Source of the DNA: Phyllobacterium trifolii
GTDB taxonomy: Bacteria > Pseudomonadota > Alphaproteobacteria > Rhizobiales > Rhizobiaceae
DNA: 64,000 nt
Direction of reading: 5' to 3'
NCBI RefSeq assembly: GCF_014192095.1
Contig: NZ_JACHXN010000006.1
Span: 1 to 64,000, forward strand
Within the stretch, counting starts at the first letter, position 1. The number at the start of each line of letters is the position of its first letter. The notes beneath the pieces were generated by a model. That model made no database searches, was not told the DNA's origin, and was given only the letters and a program-made list of their open reading frames with translations. Shown here piece after piece: positions 45,807-54,410 of the stretch. The position numbers and the translations under genes are program-made.

Positions 45807-45817
45807 GGGGACTAAGG

Positions 45818-46645
45818 ATGAAACTCAAACTTGTACTGTCTGTCAGCCTGTTGACACTTGCAGCTGCAGCTTTGCCGCGGATGGCAAATGCCGAGGTTGC
45901 ACCGCTCGATCTCGTTCAACCAATCGCCGACTACAAGATCTACGTATCGGAAAACCTTGAAACACTCGTGACCGACACCAAGGCATTCACGGATGCGGTC
46001 AAGGCAGGCGATGTGGACAAGGCGAAGTCGCTCTTCGGTTCTACGCGCATGAGCTACGAAGCGATCGAGCCGATCGCAGAGTTGTTCAGCGATCTCGATG
46101 GTTCGATCGATTCACGCGCCGACGACCATGAAAAGGCGGAGAAGGATCCGGAATTCACCGGTTTCCACCGTATCGAATATGGCCTCTTCACCGAAAACAG
46201 CACCAAGGACCTCGGACCATTTGCTGACAAGCTGATGGCCGACGTGACCGAGCTCAACAAGCGCGTTACCGATTTGACCCTGCCACCCGAGAAGGTTGTC
46301 GGCGGTGCGGCGGCGCTAATGGAAGAAGTTGCGGCGACCAAGATTTCCGGTGAAGAAGACCGCTACAGCCATACCGATCTTTGGGACTTCAAGGCCAATT
46401 TCGATGGCTCGCGCAAGATTTTCGACCTGGTGCGTCCGCTGGTCGAAAAGGAAGACAGTGCTTTTGTGACCAAGGTATCGGGCAACTTCGACAAGGTTGA
46501 TACGACATTGGCCAAGTACAAGACGGCTGACGGCTATGAGCTCTATGACAAGCTCACCGAAGATGACCGCGCTGTGCTGGCTGCTGCCGTCAACACGCTT
46601 GCCGAAGACCTGTCGACCCTGCGTGGGAAGCTGGGTCTGAACTAA
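45818..46645 (+). CDS. Imelysin-only EfeM/EfeO-like protein
   Basis: A 275-residue periplasmic protein: Sec signal MKLKLVLSVSLLTLAAAALP, then one imelysin domain (about 30-270) with the HxxE motif in GFHRIEYGLFTEN. It lacks the cupredoxin domain, and so matches the EfeM type. It follows efeB by 11 bases and resembles the C-terminal half of the EfeO in the same operon, so the operon has two imelysin proteins with probably different roles in metal capture. Confidence 0.88.
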   Translation: MKLKLVLSVSLLTLAAAALPRMANAEVAPLDLVQPIADYKIYVSENLETLVTDTKAFTDAVKAGDVDKAKSLFGSTRMSYEAIEPIAELFSDLDGSIDSRADDHEKAEKDPEFTGFHRIEYGLFTENSTKDLGPFADKLMADVTELNKRVTDLTLPPEKVVGGAAALMEEVAATKISGEEDRYSHTDLWDFKANFDGSRKIFDLVRPLVEKEDSAFVTKVSGNFDKVDTTLAKYKTADGYELYDKLTEDDRAVLAAAVNTLAEDLSTLRGKLGLN

Positions 46646-46663
46646 GCCTTTTGATTTCTTCTC

Positions 46664-46766
46664 CCTGATGGGCATCTGATGCGGTTTTCTACGCTTCCGC
46701 TGCTCACGGACCAATAAGTCCGCTGCGCTCCGGTTCTCGAAAAACCACACCAGCTGACTCATCAGG
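46664..46766. repeat. Imperfect 100-base palindrome
   Basis: Arms of about 48 bases begin and end with CCTGATG / CATCAGG and close on CGGAC-caataa-GTCCG; an internal pair CGGTTTTCT / GAAAAACC is also visible. It lies directly after the efe operon. It could be a relic of a palindromic repeat element or a transcript-stabilising hairpin. Confidence 0.55.
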
Positions 46767-46803
46767 CTGAATTCTCAAAACGCTACTACGCCACCTTTGT
46801 AAT

Positions 46804-46837
46804 CCGGCTCGATCCTTCCGATCGGGCCGGGTTTTTT
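46804..46837 (+). terminator. Rho-independent terminator of the efe operon
   Basis: An 11-base-pair stem (CCGGCTCGATC at 46804-46814 with GATCGGGCCGG at 46820-46830, one G-U pair) is followed by a G and six T. It lies 159 bases after the last efe gene, beyond the large palindrome. Confidence 0.8.
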
Positions 46838-46888
46838 GTTGCGGCGGTCATAGGTTCAAGAGTTGGCATCCAAGGATGCCGCCTCTTA

Positions 46889-47025
46889 CCCTCCCCCCTT
46901 GTGGGGAGGGAGGCTGCGCAGCAGCAGGGAGGGGTCTCTTCGAAGCTTGGATGTTAAGCCTGACGGCGACCAGAAAGGTCCCCTCCCCGGACCTGCGGTC
47001 CGCCCCCTCCCCACAAGGGGGAGGG
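46889..47025. repeat. GC-rich palindromic intergenic repeat, copy 2
   Basis: Arms CCCTCCCCCCTTGTGGGG (46889-46906) and CCCCACAAGGGGGAGGG (47009-47025), with the internal GGCTGCGCAGCAGCAGGGAG nearly identical to copy 1 at 42051. The two copies flank the efeUOB-efeM segment. Confidence 0.75.
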
Positions 47026-47114
47026 TTAAGAAGCTGCGGTCTGCATGACCTCCCCTCGCCTTTCCTGTGCACCCCAAAATCCCCTTGCAAATTTACGATT
47101 TGTTAAATATCGTA

Positions 47115-47134
47115 ATTTCAGTAATTACTGAAAT
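47115..47134. promoter_or_regulatory. Perfect 20-bp palindrome before the GbsR-type gene
   Basis: ATTTCAGTAA followed by TTACTGAAAT is fully self-complementary. It ends 23 bases before the regulator's start, in an AT-rich promoter region, and is a strong candidate operator for that regulator and hence for the cyd operon. Confidence 0.65.
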
Positions 47135-47157
47135 AACAGTCGCAACGGGATACACCG

Positions 47158-47730
47158 ATGAACCTACCGCCGCTCGTTCAATCCTTCGTTCTGCACTTTG
47201 GCGAAATGGGTAGCCGGTGGGGAATCAACCGCACCGTCGGCCAGATCTATGCACTGCTTTATGTCTCGCCCGATCCGCTCAATGCCGAACAGATCGTCGA
47301 TGCGCTGGGAATTTCCCGCTCGAACGTGTCGATGAGCTTGCGCGAATTGCAGGCGTGGAACCTTGTCCTGCTCAAACATCTTCCCGATGACCGCCGCGAT
47401 TTCTTCACGACGCCGGACGATGTCTGGCAGATTTTGCGCACACTTGCAGAGGAGCGAAAGAAACGCGAAGTCGATCCGACATTGTCTGTTTTGCGCGAAA
47501 TCCTGATGCAGCAACCGGCCAGCGACGCAGAACGCCATGCGCAGGCACGAATGGGTGAGATGCACAGCCTGATCGAGCAACTGACCAATTGGTACGACGA
47601 CGTCAAGAAGCTTGAGACGGACCGTTTGGCGACCCTATTGACGCTGGGCGCGAAAGTCACAAGACTGCTGGAGGCGAAGGACAAGATCGTATCCCTTGGC
47701 AGGTCGAAGCGTTCTCCCGAGAAGGGTTGA
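47158..47730 (+). CDS. GbsR/MarR-type transcriptional regulator
   Basis: A 190-residue winged-helix protein of the GbsR-like branch: GEMGSRWGINRTVGQIYALLY, then the recognition region LNAEQIVDALGISRSNVSMS and wing LKHLPDDRRDFFTTPDDVW. The C-terminal half is a helical dimerisation region. It ends 4 bases before cydD and is in the same orientation, so it is likely to be the first gene of the cyd operon and to control it through the palindrome upstream. The effector is unknown. Confidence 0.83.
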   Translation: MNLPPLVQSFVLHFGEMGSRWGINRTVGQIYALLYVSPDPLNAEQIVDALGISRSNVSMSLRELQAWNLVLLKHLPDDRRDFFTTPDDVWQILRTLAEERKKREVDPTLSVLREILMQQPASDAERHAQARMGEMHSLIEQLTNWYDDVKKLETDRLATLLTLGAKVTRLLEAKDKIVSLGRSKRSPEKG

Positions 47731-47734
47731 AGTG

Positions 47735-49507
47735 ATGGCACCGGCAGCACATTCGTCCTCGATAGCGCTCCGCACGCAAGGTGGTGTTGTGGATGACCGG
47801 GAAGCGCTGCGGACCGCGTCATCAAATCTGGCGGAAAAATCCGCGAGTTCTCCCGGCGCTGAACGTGCTGACAGGGTGGCGTCCATCGTTCTGGTTCTCG
47901 CCTCTCTTCTGTGGCTATCGCAGGCCTGGCTTCTCGCCATGGGCATGGGCGGGATCGTTGCCGGCGAAGGAATGGCGAATATCCACTGGCTGGTCCTTGG
48001 CGTCATTGTGATTGGCGTGTTCCGGGCACTGCTCGATGCGGTTGGAAGCCGGCTTGCTTTTCGCGCCGCCCGCGCTGTGTTGTCCACGAAACGCGACAAG
48101 GCTGTGGCCGCGCTGACCCGGCGCTCACCGCTCGATATGAATCGACCCGCTTCCGGTTTCGCGGCGAGTGTGCTCGCCGAGCAGGCAGAGGCCATCGTGC
48201 CCTATCTTTCGCGGTTTCGCCCGGCACGGCTGAAGGCCACGATTGTTCCCATTGCTATCATGCTTTGTGTTCTGCCGTTGTCCTGGGCGGTGGCTATAGT
48301 CCTGTTAGTTTCCGCTCCTCTGATTCCGGTTTTCATGGCGCTGATTGGCTGGCGTGCCAAGGCGGCGAGCGAGAAGCAGCTTGTCGAAATGGGCGGCATG
48401 AATGCGTTCCTGCTCGACCGGCTGCGCGGTTTGGGCACCATCCGTTCACTGGATGCCGTGGATTCGACCGCGCATCGCCTGCGCGACAATGCGCAATCGC
48501 TGCGGGTACGTACGATGGCGGTGCTCAAAATAGCATTTCTGTCATCCGCGGTACTCGAGTTGTTTGCGGCACTGGGCGTCGCCATGGTCGCCGTCTATGT
48601 TGGTTTCCATCTGCTCGGCCAGTTGAATTTCGGCGCCTGGGGCGGACGTTTGAGCCTGACAGAAGGCCTGTTTATTCTTTTGCTTGCACCGACTTTCTTC
48701 GAGCCGCTGCGTGAGTTGTCCTCGGTCTGGCACGACCGGGCTGCGGGCGAGGCCGCTATCGAAGCCTTGGACAGGCTGTCCGATGATGGCGTTGTCCTGC
48801 CGGGTGTCGACAAGGGTGCTAGTCATACAACTGCGATCCATGCGGCAGTTCCGGGCGTCCAGGTTGAAGAGATCACATTCCACCACAAGGGTAATAGCTC
48901 GGCGGTTTTTGACCAATTCAGCTTCGATGTTTTGCCGGCTGAGCACATTGCGCTGCTGGGTCCAAGCGGCTCGGGAAAATCGACGCTTCTCGCTCTGATC
49001 GCCGGACTCGCGCCCTACGCACGCGGGCGGATTGCAATTGGGAACATCCCGCTCACACCGGCCACCGCGACAGAGCTTCGGACAGGCATTGCCTGGGTCG
49101 GACAGAAGTCGCATATTTTCGCTGGCACGGTTGCGGAGAATGTCGCACTGGGCCGCCCGGAAATCGGATCCCATGAGATCGGAGCTGCGCTCGGCAAGGC
49201 CGCCCTGCAGGACGTGGCCAATGCGCACGCAAACGCGCCGATCGGTGAAGGGGGATCGGGGCTTTCCGGCGGGGAAACCTTAAGGCTTGCTTTGGCGCGC
49301 GCGGCGGCCAATCCGGATGCAGGGCTGATCCTCGCGGATGAACCGACCGCACATCTCGATACGATCACCGCCAATGAAATCATGGATAGCCTGCTGAGGA
49401 TCTCTGCTGGCAAGACGCTCATCGTCGCGACGCATGATCCTGTCCTGGCGAGCCGCATGGACAGGGTAGTGCTCCTGCCGTCGAAAACACCACAGGAGGG
49501 CGTGTAA
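47735..49507 (+). CDS. cydD: Cysteine/glutathione ABC exporter CydD
   Basis: A 590-residue fused permease-ATPase, partner of CydC. The CydDC heterodimer exports reduced thiols (and is linked to haem handling) needed for cytochrome bd assembly. Six spans occupy about 45-320; the ATPase has GPSGSGKSTLL near 407, the modified signature LSGGETLRLALARA and Walker B LILADEP. ATG 47735 is chosen, after GAAGGG. It overlaps cydC by one base. Confidence 0.92.
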   Translation: MAPAAHSSSIALRTQGGVVDDREALRTASSNLAEKSASSPGAERADRVASIVLVLASLLWLSQAWLLAMGMGGIVAGEGMANIHWLVLGVIVIGVFRALLDAVGSRLAFRAARAVLSTKRDKAVAALTRRSPLDMNRPASGFAASVLAEQAEAIVPYLSRFRPARLKATIVPIAIMLCVLPLSWAVAIVLLVSAPLIPVFMALIGWRAKAASEKQLVEMGGMNAFLLDRLRGLGTIRSLDAVDSTAHRLRDNAQSLRVRTMAVLKIAFLSSAVLELFAALGVAMVAVYVGFHLLGQLNFGAWGGRLSLTEGLFILLLAPTFFEPLRELSSVWHDRAAGEAAIEALDRLSDDGVVLPGVDKGASHTTAIHAAVPGVQVEEITFHHKGNSSAVFDQFSFDVLPAEHIALLGPSGSGKSTLLALIAGLAPYARGRIAIGNIPLTPATATELRTGIAWVGQKSHIFAGTVAENVALGRPEIGSHEIGAALGKAALQDVANAHANAPIGEGGSGLSGGETLRLALARAAANPDAGLILADEPTAHLDTITANEIMDSLLRISAGKTLIVATHDPVLASRMDRVVLLPSKTPQEGV

Positions 49508-51195
49508 TGGCCCTGTGGAGCGCATTCCGACCCATATTGGCGCTATTCCTCACTGAGCGGCGCGCCGCGCTTCTGGCGGGCGCTCTGCTGGCGGCGGCAA
49601 CAGTGCTCGCCGGTATCGCCCTGCTTGGCCTTTCCGGCTGGTTCATTACCGCCACGGCAATAGCGGGGCTGTCGTCAGCCACTGCATTCGCTTTCGATGT
49701 TTTTGCGCCTGCCGCAGCGATCCGTTTTCTGGCTCTTGCCCGTACTGCCGCTCGCTACGGCGAACGCTTGACCACACACGACGCAACACTTGGTGTGCTG
49801 GCGGGATTGCGCGTAGAGGTTTTCCGCAATTGGGCTCAACCGCAAGCGGCCCAGAGGCTGTTGAAGCGTCCGGCAAGGCTGCTGTTTCGCCTGACTGCCG
49901 ATATCGATGCTCTCGATTCGCTTTATCTGCGCATTCTCGTCCCCGCAGCCGTCGCGCTTTGCACCGCGCTGGCCGTTAGTGTCGCTCTCGGGCTCATGCA
50001 TCCGCTGTTGGGTCTTGCCGCAGGGTCGTGGCTGCTGCTGACCGGGTTCGGCATTCCGCTGATTGCCGCCCGCTTCGCCGCAAAACCATCGCGCCGCCGT
50101 GCTCACGCCCTGGAGACCCTGCGCTCACGCACGATCGATCTTGTCGCCGGGCAGATCGACCTGGTCATGGCCGGACGGCAGGACGCCCAGCGGAACGCGG
50201 TAATGGCTTCGGATCGCCGCCTGTCGCAAACGGATGATGCACTCAATCGCATCGAGATGTTCGTCACAGCCGGTTTCGGCATAGCCTCGGCAATCCTGCT
50301 CGGCGGCACCCTTTATGCGGTGGCTTTGTTGGTCAGTGGCGGGGTGATCGGCGGGCCTGTTGCGGCCCTCGGCCTGCTGATCGCGCTGGCGGCGCTGGAA
50401 CCCTTCGCGGGGCTGCGTCGCGGTGCGGTTGAACTCGGGCGCACTGTCCTTGCCGCCAAGCGCATCGGGCCGAACATCGCCCCCCTCCCCTCCCCCGAAC
50501 TACCGGCTTCGCCGCAAAGTGAACTGGCGGTTCAGCTCGAAGATGTTTCGGTCTGCTACGATGGCTCCGCTCTTCCGACGCTTCGGGATATATCGCTGTC
50601 GCTTGTTCGCGGTGAACGCGTCGCGCTTGTCGGGGCGAGCGGTGCCGGCAAGTCCACACTGCTGGCACTGATCGCTGGCGAGATCGCAGCTGCAGGAGGC
50701 AGCATTGAACGCCTTCCCGCTACCCTTCTGACACAGAGAACAGAGCTCTTTCAGGACAGTCTGCGCGACAATCTCCGGCTTGCCGATCGAGGCGCCGACG
50801 ATGCGCGGCTTCTCGACGTTCTCGCCACAGCAGGCCTTGGAGAGTTCGTCGCCGTCCTGCCGGCAGGTCTGGATACCATGCTTGGCGAAGGCGGGTTTGG
50901 GATTTCCGGCGGTCAGGCCCGCCGTTTGGCGCTGGCGCGGTTGCTTTTGCGCGACACGCCACTCTGGCTGCTGGATGAGCCCACCGAGGGTCTCGATGGA
51001 GACAGAGCTCGCGATGTGCTGCAGCGTCTGCAAGCGCAGATGCAAGGCCGTTCCGTCGTTATCGCCACGCATATCAGGCGGGAGGCAATGATCGCCGACC
51101 GGCTGCTGGTTCTCGAACGCGGGCGCATTGTCGGCGCGCCGCGACGGGGAGAACAGAAATTCGATGCCGCCCTCGCCGCGCTGCGGCCGGACTAG
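49507..51195 (+). CDS. cydC: Cysteine/glutathione ABC exporter CydC
   Basis: A 562-residue second half of the CydDC transporter. The membrane domain contains the CydC-typical ALLGLSGWFITATAIAGLS; the ATPase has GASGAGKSTLL near 374, ISGGQARRLALARLLL and LWLLDEPTEGLD. The start overlaps the cydD stop by one base, and cydA follows after 85 bases. Confidence 0.92.
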   Translation: MALWSAFRPILALFLTERRAALLAGALLAAATVLAGIALLGLSGWFITATAIAGLSSATAFAFDVFAPAAAIRFLALARTAARYGERLTTHDATLGVLAGLRVEVFRNWAQPQAAQRLLKRPARLLFRLTADIDALDSLYLRILVPAAVALCTALAVSVALGLMHPLLGLAAGSWLLLTGFGIPLIAARFAAKPSRRRAHALETLRSRTIDLVAGQIDLVMAGRQDAQRNAVMASDRRLSQTDDALNRIEMFVTAGFGIASAILLGGTLYAVALLVSGGVIGGPVAALGLLIALAALEPFAGLRRGAVELGRTVLAAKRIGPNIAPLPSPELPASPQSELAVQLEDVSVCYDGSALPTLRDISLSLVRGERVALVGASGAGKSTLLALIAGEIAAAGGSIERLPATLLTQRTELFQDSLRDNLRLADRGADDARLLDVLATAGLGEFVAVLPAGLDTMLGEGGFGISGGQARRLALARLLLRDTPLWLLDEPTEGLDGDRARDVLQRLQAQMQGRSVVIATHIRREAMIADRLLVLERGRIVGAPRRGEQKFDAALAALRPD

Positions 51196-51280
51196 GACAA
51201 GACTGAGGCAGACATTTCATTCGGCATTCACTCCAAGTGAATGCCGCTAACAGGGGGCCGGGGCGACCCGGCAAAGGCAA

Positions 51281-52858
51281 ATGGAACTCGATATCGTCGC
51301 GCTGTCGCGCCTGCAATTTGCGATCACAGCTCTCTATCACTTTCTCTTCGTGCCCTTGACGCTTGGACTGTCGGTTCTCCTTGCGATCATGGAGACGGTC
51401 TATGTGATGACCGGCCGCGTCATATGGCGACAGATGACCAAATTCTGGGGTACGCTGTTCGGCATCAATTTTGCTCTCGGCGTCGCCACCGGCATTGTCA
51501 TGGAATTCCAGTTCGGCATGAACTGGAGCTATTACAGCCACTATGTCGGCGACATTTTCGGCGCACCGCTGGCTATCGAAGGACTGATGGCGTTCTTCCT
51601 TGAAGCAACGTTCGTCGGGCTGTTTTTCTTCGGTTGGGACAAGCTTTCGAAGGTCGGACATCTGGCGGCGACCTGGGCGGTGGCAGCGGGATCGAATTTC
51701 TCGGCGCTGTGGATCCTCATCGCCAACGGATGGATGCAAAACCCGGTGGGTTCTGCCTTCAATCCGCAGACGATGCGCATGGAAGTCGTTGATTTCTATG
51801 AGGTTTTGTTCAATCCGGTCGCACAGGCGAAGTTTGTGCACACAGTGTCTGCGGGTTACGTCACGGCATCGATTTTCGTCCTCGGTGTTTCGGCCTGGTA
51901 TGCTCTCAAGGGCAGGCATATCGATATCGCCAGGCGTTCGATGACTGTCGCAGCGTCGTTCGGCCTCGCCTCCGCGCTTTCCGTTGTCGTCCTTGGCGAC
52001 GAGAGCGGCTACCTCTCCGGCGAGCACCAGAAGATGAAGCTCGCGGCCATAGAAGCCATGTGGGAGACTGAACCGGCGCCGGCGGCCTTCACGGTCTTTG
52101 GCATTCCCGACACCGAGGCGCGCGAGACGCACTATGCCGTGCGCGTGCCCTGGGTCATGGGCCTGATCGGTACGCGGTCGCTGACCACCGAAATTCCGGG
52201 CATCAAGGAATTGGTGGATCGCGCCAGAGCCAATATCCGCAGCGGATTGCTCGCGTACGATGCGCTCCAGCGTATTCGCGAAGCGGGCAGTACCACCGCT
52301 GTCGGTCAGGAGGTGCGCGACGCCTTTGAGACGAACGGCGGCGACCTTGGCTATGCGCTGCTGTTGAAGCGCTATGTAGACGACCCGCGCCAGGCGACCG
52401 ATGAACAGATCGAGAAGGCCGCCTGGGACACGGTGCCGAACGTGCCAACGCTGTTCTGGTCGTTCCGCATCATGGTGGGTCTGGGTGTGTTCTTTATCCT
52501 GTTGACGGCAACGTTCTTCATCCTCTCGGTAAGGCGCAAGATCGATGCCTATCCCTTCCTGCTACGCATTGCGGTGTTTGCGATCCCCCTCCCCTGGATT
52601 GCAGCGGAACTCGGATGGGTCGTTGCCGAATCAGGCCGTCAGCCATGGACGATCGAAGGCATATTGCCGACGGCAGCAGCGGTTTCCAATCTCGGAGCGT
52701 CTTCGCTGCTTTTAACCATCGCCGGGTTCGTCGTGATCTACACGACGCTTTTCATCGTCGAGATGGGGCTGATGCTCAAGGCAATCAGGAAGGGCCCCGA
52801 ACCCGACTTCGAGCCGGAAGCAAAGCTGATTTCCCCCAACATCGTGCCAGCGGAGTAA
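51281..52858 (+). CDS. cydA: Cytochrome bd ubiquinol oxidase subunit I
   Basis: A 525-residue haem-bearing subunit of the high-affinity quinol oxidase. Haem ligands are recognisable: His20 (ALYHFLFVPLTLG), the His of FVHTVSAGYV and the Met in SFRIMVGLGVF. The quinol-site stretch GEHQKMKLAAIEAMWET and the motif GWVVAESGRQPW are present. The length, close to the E. coli protein, suggests the long Q-loop form. Confidence 0.96.
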   Translation: MELDIVALSRLQFAITALYHFLFVPLTLGLSVLLAIMETVYVMTGRVIWRQMTKFWGTLFGINFALGVATGIVMEFQFGMNWSYYSHYVGDIFGAPLAIEGLMAFFLEATFVGLFFFGWDKLSKVGHLAATWAVAAGSNFSALWILIANGWMQNPVGSAFNPQTMRMEVVDFYEVLFNPVAQAKFVHTVSAGYVTASIFVLGVSAWYALKGRHIDIARRSMTVAASFGLASALSVVVLGDESGYLSGEHQKMKLAAIEAMWETEPAPAAFTVFGIPDTEARETHYAVRVPWVMGLIGTRSLTTEIPGIKELVDRARANIRSGLLAYDALQRIREAGSTTAVGQEVRDAFETNGGDLGYALLLKRYVDDPRQATDEQIEKAAWDTVPNVPTLFWSFRIMVGLGVFFILLTATFFILSVRRKIDAYPFLLRIAVFAIPLPWIAAELGWVVAESGRQPWTIEGILPTAAAVSNLGASSLLLTIAGFVVIYTTLFIVEMGLMLKAIRKGPEPDFEPEAKLISPNIVPAE

Positions 52859-52864
52859 ACGATC

Positions 52865-54019
52865 ATGATCCTGCATCAATTTATCGATTATGAAACCTTG
52901 CGCGTGATCTGGTGGCTGCTGATCGGCGTCCTCCTGATCGGCTTCGCCATCACCGACGGCTTCGATCTCGGCACCGGTACGCTGCTGCCGTTTGTTGCAA
53001 AAACCGATATGGAACGGCGCATTGTCATCAACACGATAGGACCCGTCTGGGAAGGCAACCAGGTCTGGCTTATCGTTGCTGGCGGAGCGATCTTTGCCGC
53101 TTGGCCGCCGCTCTATGCGGTATCCTTCTCGGGCTTCTATCTCGCCATGTTCATCATACTGGCATCGCTTATCCTGCGCCCTGTCGGTTTTAAATACCGG
53201 TCGAAGCGGGATAGCGACACGTGGCGCGCTGCCTGGGATTGCGCCTTGTTCATTGGCGGCTTTGTGCCGGCGCTGATCTTCGGTGTGGCTATGGGCAATG
53301 TTTTGCAGGGCGTTCCCTTCCGTTTTAACAACGACCTTCGCATCTTCTACGAAGGCTCGTTCTTCGGCCTGTTGAATCCGTTCGCGCTGCTGTGCGGACT
53401 CATCTCGGTCGCCATGCTGGTCATGCATGGCGGCGCATGGTTGGCGTTGAAGACGTCGGGACCCGTGGCGGAGCGTGCACGCAGATATGGCATCATTGCC
53501 GCGCTGATCACCATCATCCTGTTCGGCCTTGCCGGGCTGTGGGTATGGGCCGGGTTCGGCGGTTACCGCATAACCAGCCCTATCGACCCTACAGGCGCGT
53601 CGAACCCCCTTATGAAAACCGTCGTTGAAGAAAGCGGCGCATGGTTTGTCAATTACGGCAGCTATCCGGTGCTACTCCTGGCACCGGTCTTTGGCTTCAT
53701 TGGTGCGGCTGGCGCGTTTATCGGGCTGAGAGCAAGATGGGAGATCGCGACGATCCTTTTGAGCGCCCTGTCGATCTTCGGCATCATCTCGACAGTGGGC
53801 GTTTCGATGTTTCCGTTTATCCTACCGTCCTCGCTCGATCCGAGATCCAGCCTGACGGTGTGGGACGCATCGTCGAGCCATTTGACTCTGTTCATCATGC
53901 TGGTTGTCACGGTGATCTTCATCCCGCTGATCGTCGCCTATACGAGCTGGGTCTACCACGTCCTTTGGGGCAAGGTCGACGAGGACACGATCAACGACGA
54001 GAGCGGTCACGCTTACTAA
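52865..54019 (+). CDS. cydB: Cytochrome bd ubiquinol oxidase subunit II
   Basis: A 384-residue multi-span membrane subunit partnering CydA. It begins with IDYETLRVIWWLLIGVLLIG and the family motif ITDGFDLGTGTLLPF, then GPVWEGNQVWLIVAGGAIFA. It starts 6 bases after cydA and is followed by cydX. Confidence 0.96.
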   Translation: MILHQFIDYETLRVIWWLLIGVLLIGFAITDGFDLGTGTLLPFVAKTDMERRIVINTIGPVWEGNQVWLIVAGGAIFAAWPPLYAVSFSGFYLAMFIILASLILRPVGFKYRSKRDSDTWRAAWDCALFIGGFVPALIFGVAMGNVLQGVPFRFNNDLRIFYEGSFFGLLNPFALLCGLISVAMLVMHGGAWLALKTSGPVAERARRYGIIAALITIILFGLAGLWVWAGFGGYRITSPIDPTGASNPLMKTVVEESGAWFVNYGSYPVLLLAPVFGFIGAAGAFIGLRARWEIATILLSALSIFGIISTVGVSMFPFILPSSLDPRSSLTVWDASSSHLTLFIMLVVTVIFIPLIVAYTSWVYHVLWGKVDEDTINDESGHAY

Positions 54020-54034
54020 CGAAAGGACAAGAAC

Positions 54035-54160
54035 ATGTGGTATTTCGCCTGGCTTCTCGGACTGCCTTTCGCCGCCGCCTTCGCTGTACTGAATGCGATG
54101 TGGTACGAACTGGTGGAAGACGACAAATCCAGAAAGAAAACGGCAGAGAAGGAGTCGTAA
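54035..54160 (+). CDS. cydX: Cytochrome bd accessory subunit CydX
   Basis: A 41-residue small membrane protein starting MWYFAWLLGLPFAAAFAVLN with a short charged tail (ELVEDDKSRKKTAEKES). The single span with a WYFAWxLG start and NAMWYE end is the hallmark of the CydX/YbgT family, which stabilises the haems of cytochrome bd. A GAAAGGAC ribosome site precedes it, and it lies 15 bases after cydB. It is shorter than usual ORF cut-offs, so easily missed. Confidence 0.9.
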   Translation: MWYFAWLLGLPFAAAFAVLNAMWYELVEDDKSRKKTAEKES

Positions 54161-54179
54161 GGGTATTCCTCGCCATATG

Positions 54180-54214
54180 ATCCGCTGATATTTACTGCGG
54201 TAAAATCAGCGGAT
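54180..54214. other. Candidate centromere (parS) site 1, nested palindrome
   Basis: TTTAC-TGCG-GTAAA (54191-54204) lies between the arms ATCCGCTGAT (54180-54189) and ATCAGCGGAT (54205-54214). The core resembles the repABC partition site GTT-N4-GC-N4-AAC with two mismatches, and a near-identical core lies between repA and repB. It is 197 bases upstream of repA, where such sites are often found. Confidence 0.6.
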
Positions 54215-54410
54215 TTATCGAGCAAAAACAAATCTGTGTCACTCCGGCGATTACTCTTCGAAATGGAGGATCGTGCAGTAAAGTTGTTAGCTTCACACGC
54301 GTTAACCTTTTGTTAACCTAAAAAATCTTGCCGGATCAATCGAATCGGAGCTTAATAGCGGTTCTTAAAAGGATTGCTTTGAAAAAGCGCTATTAGAGGT
54401 TTCGATTCCG

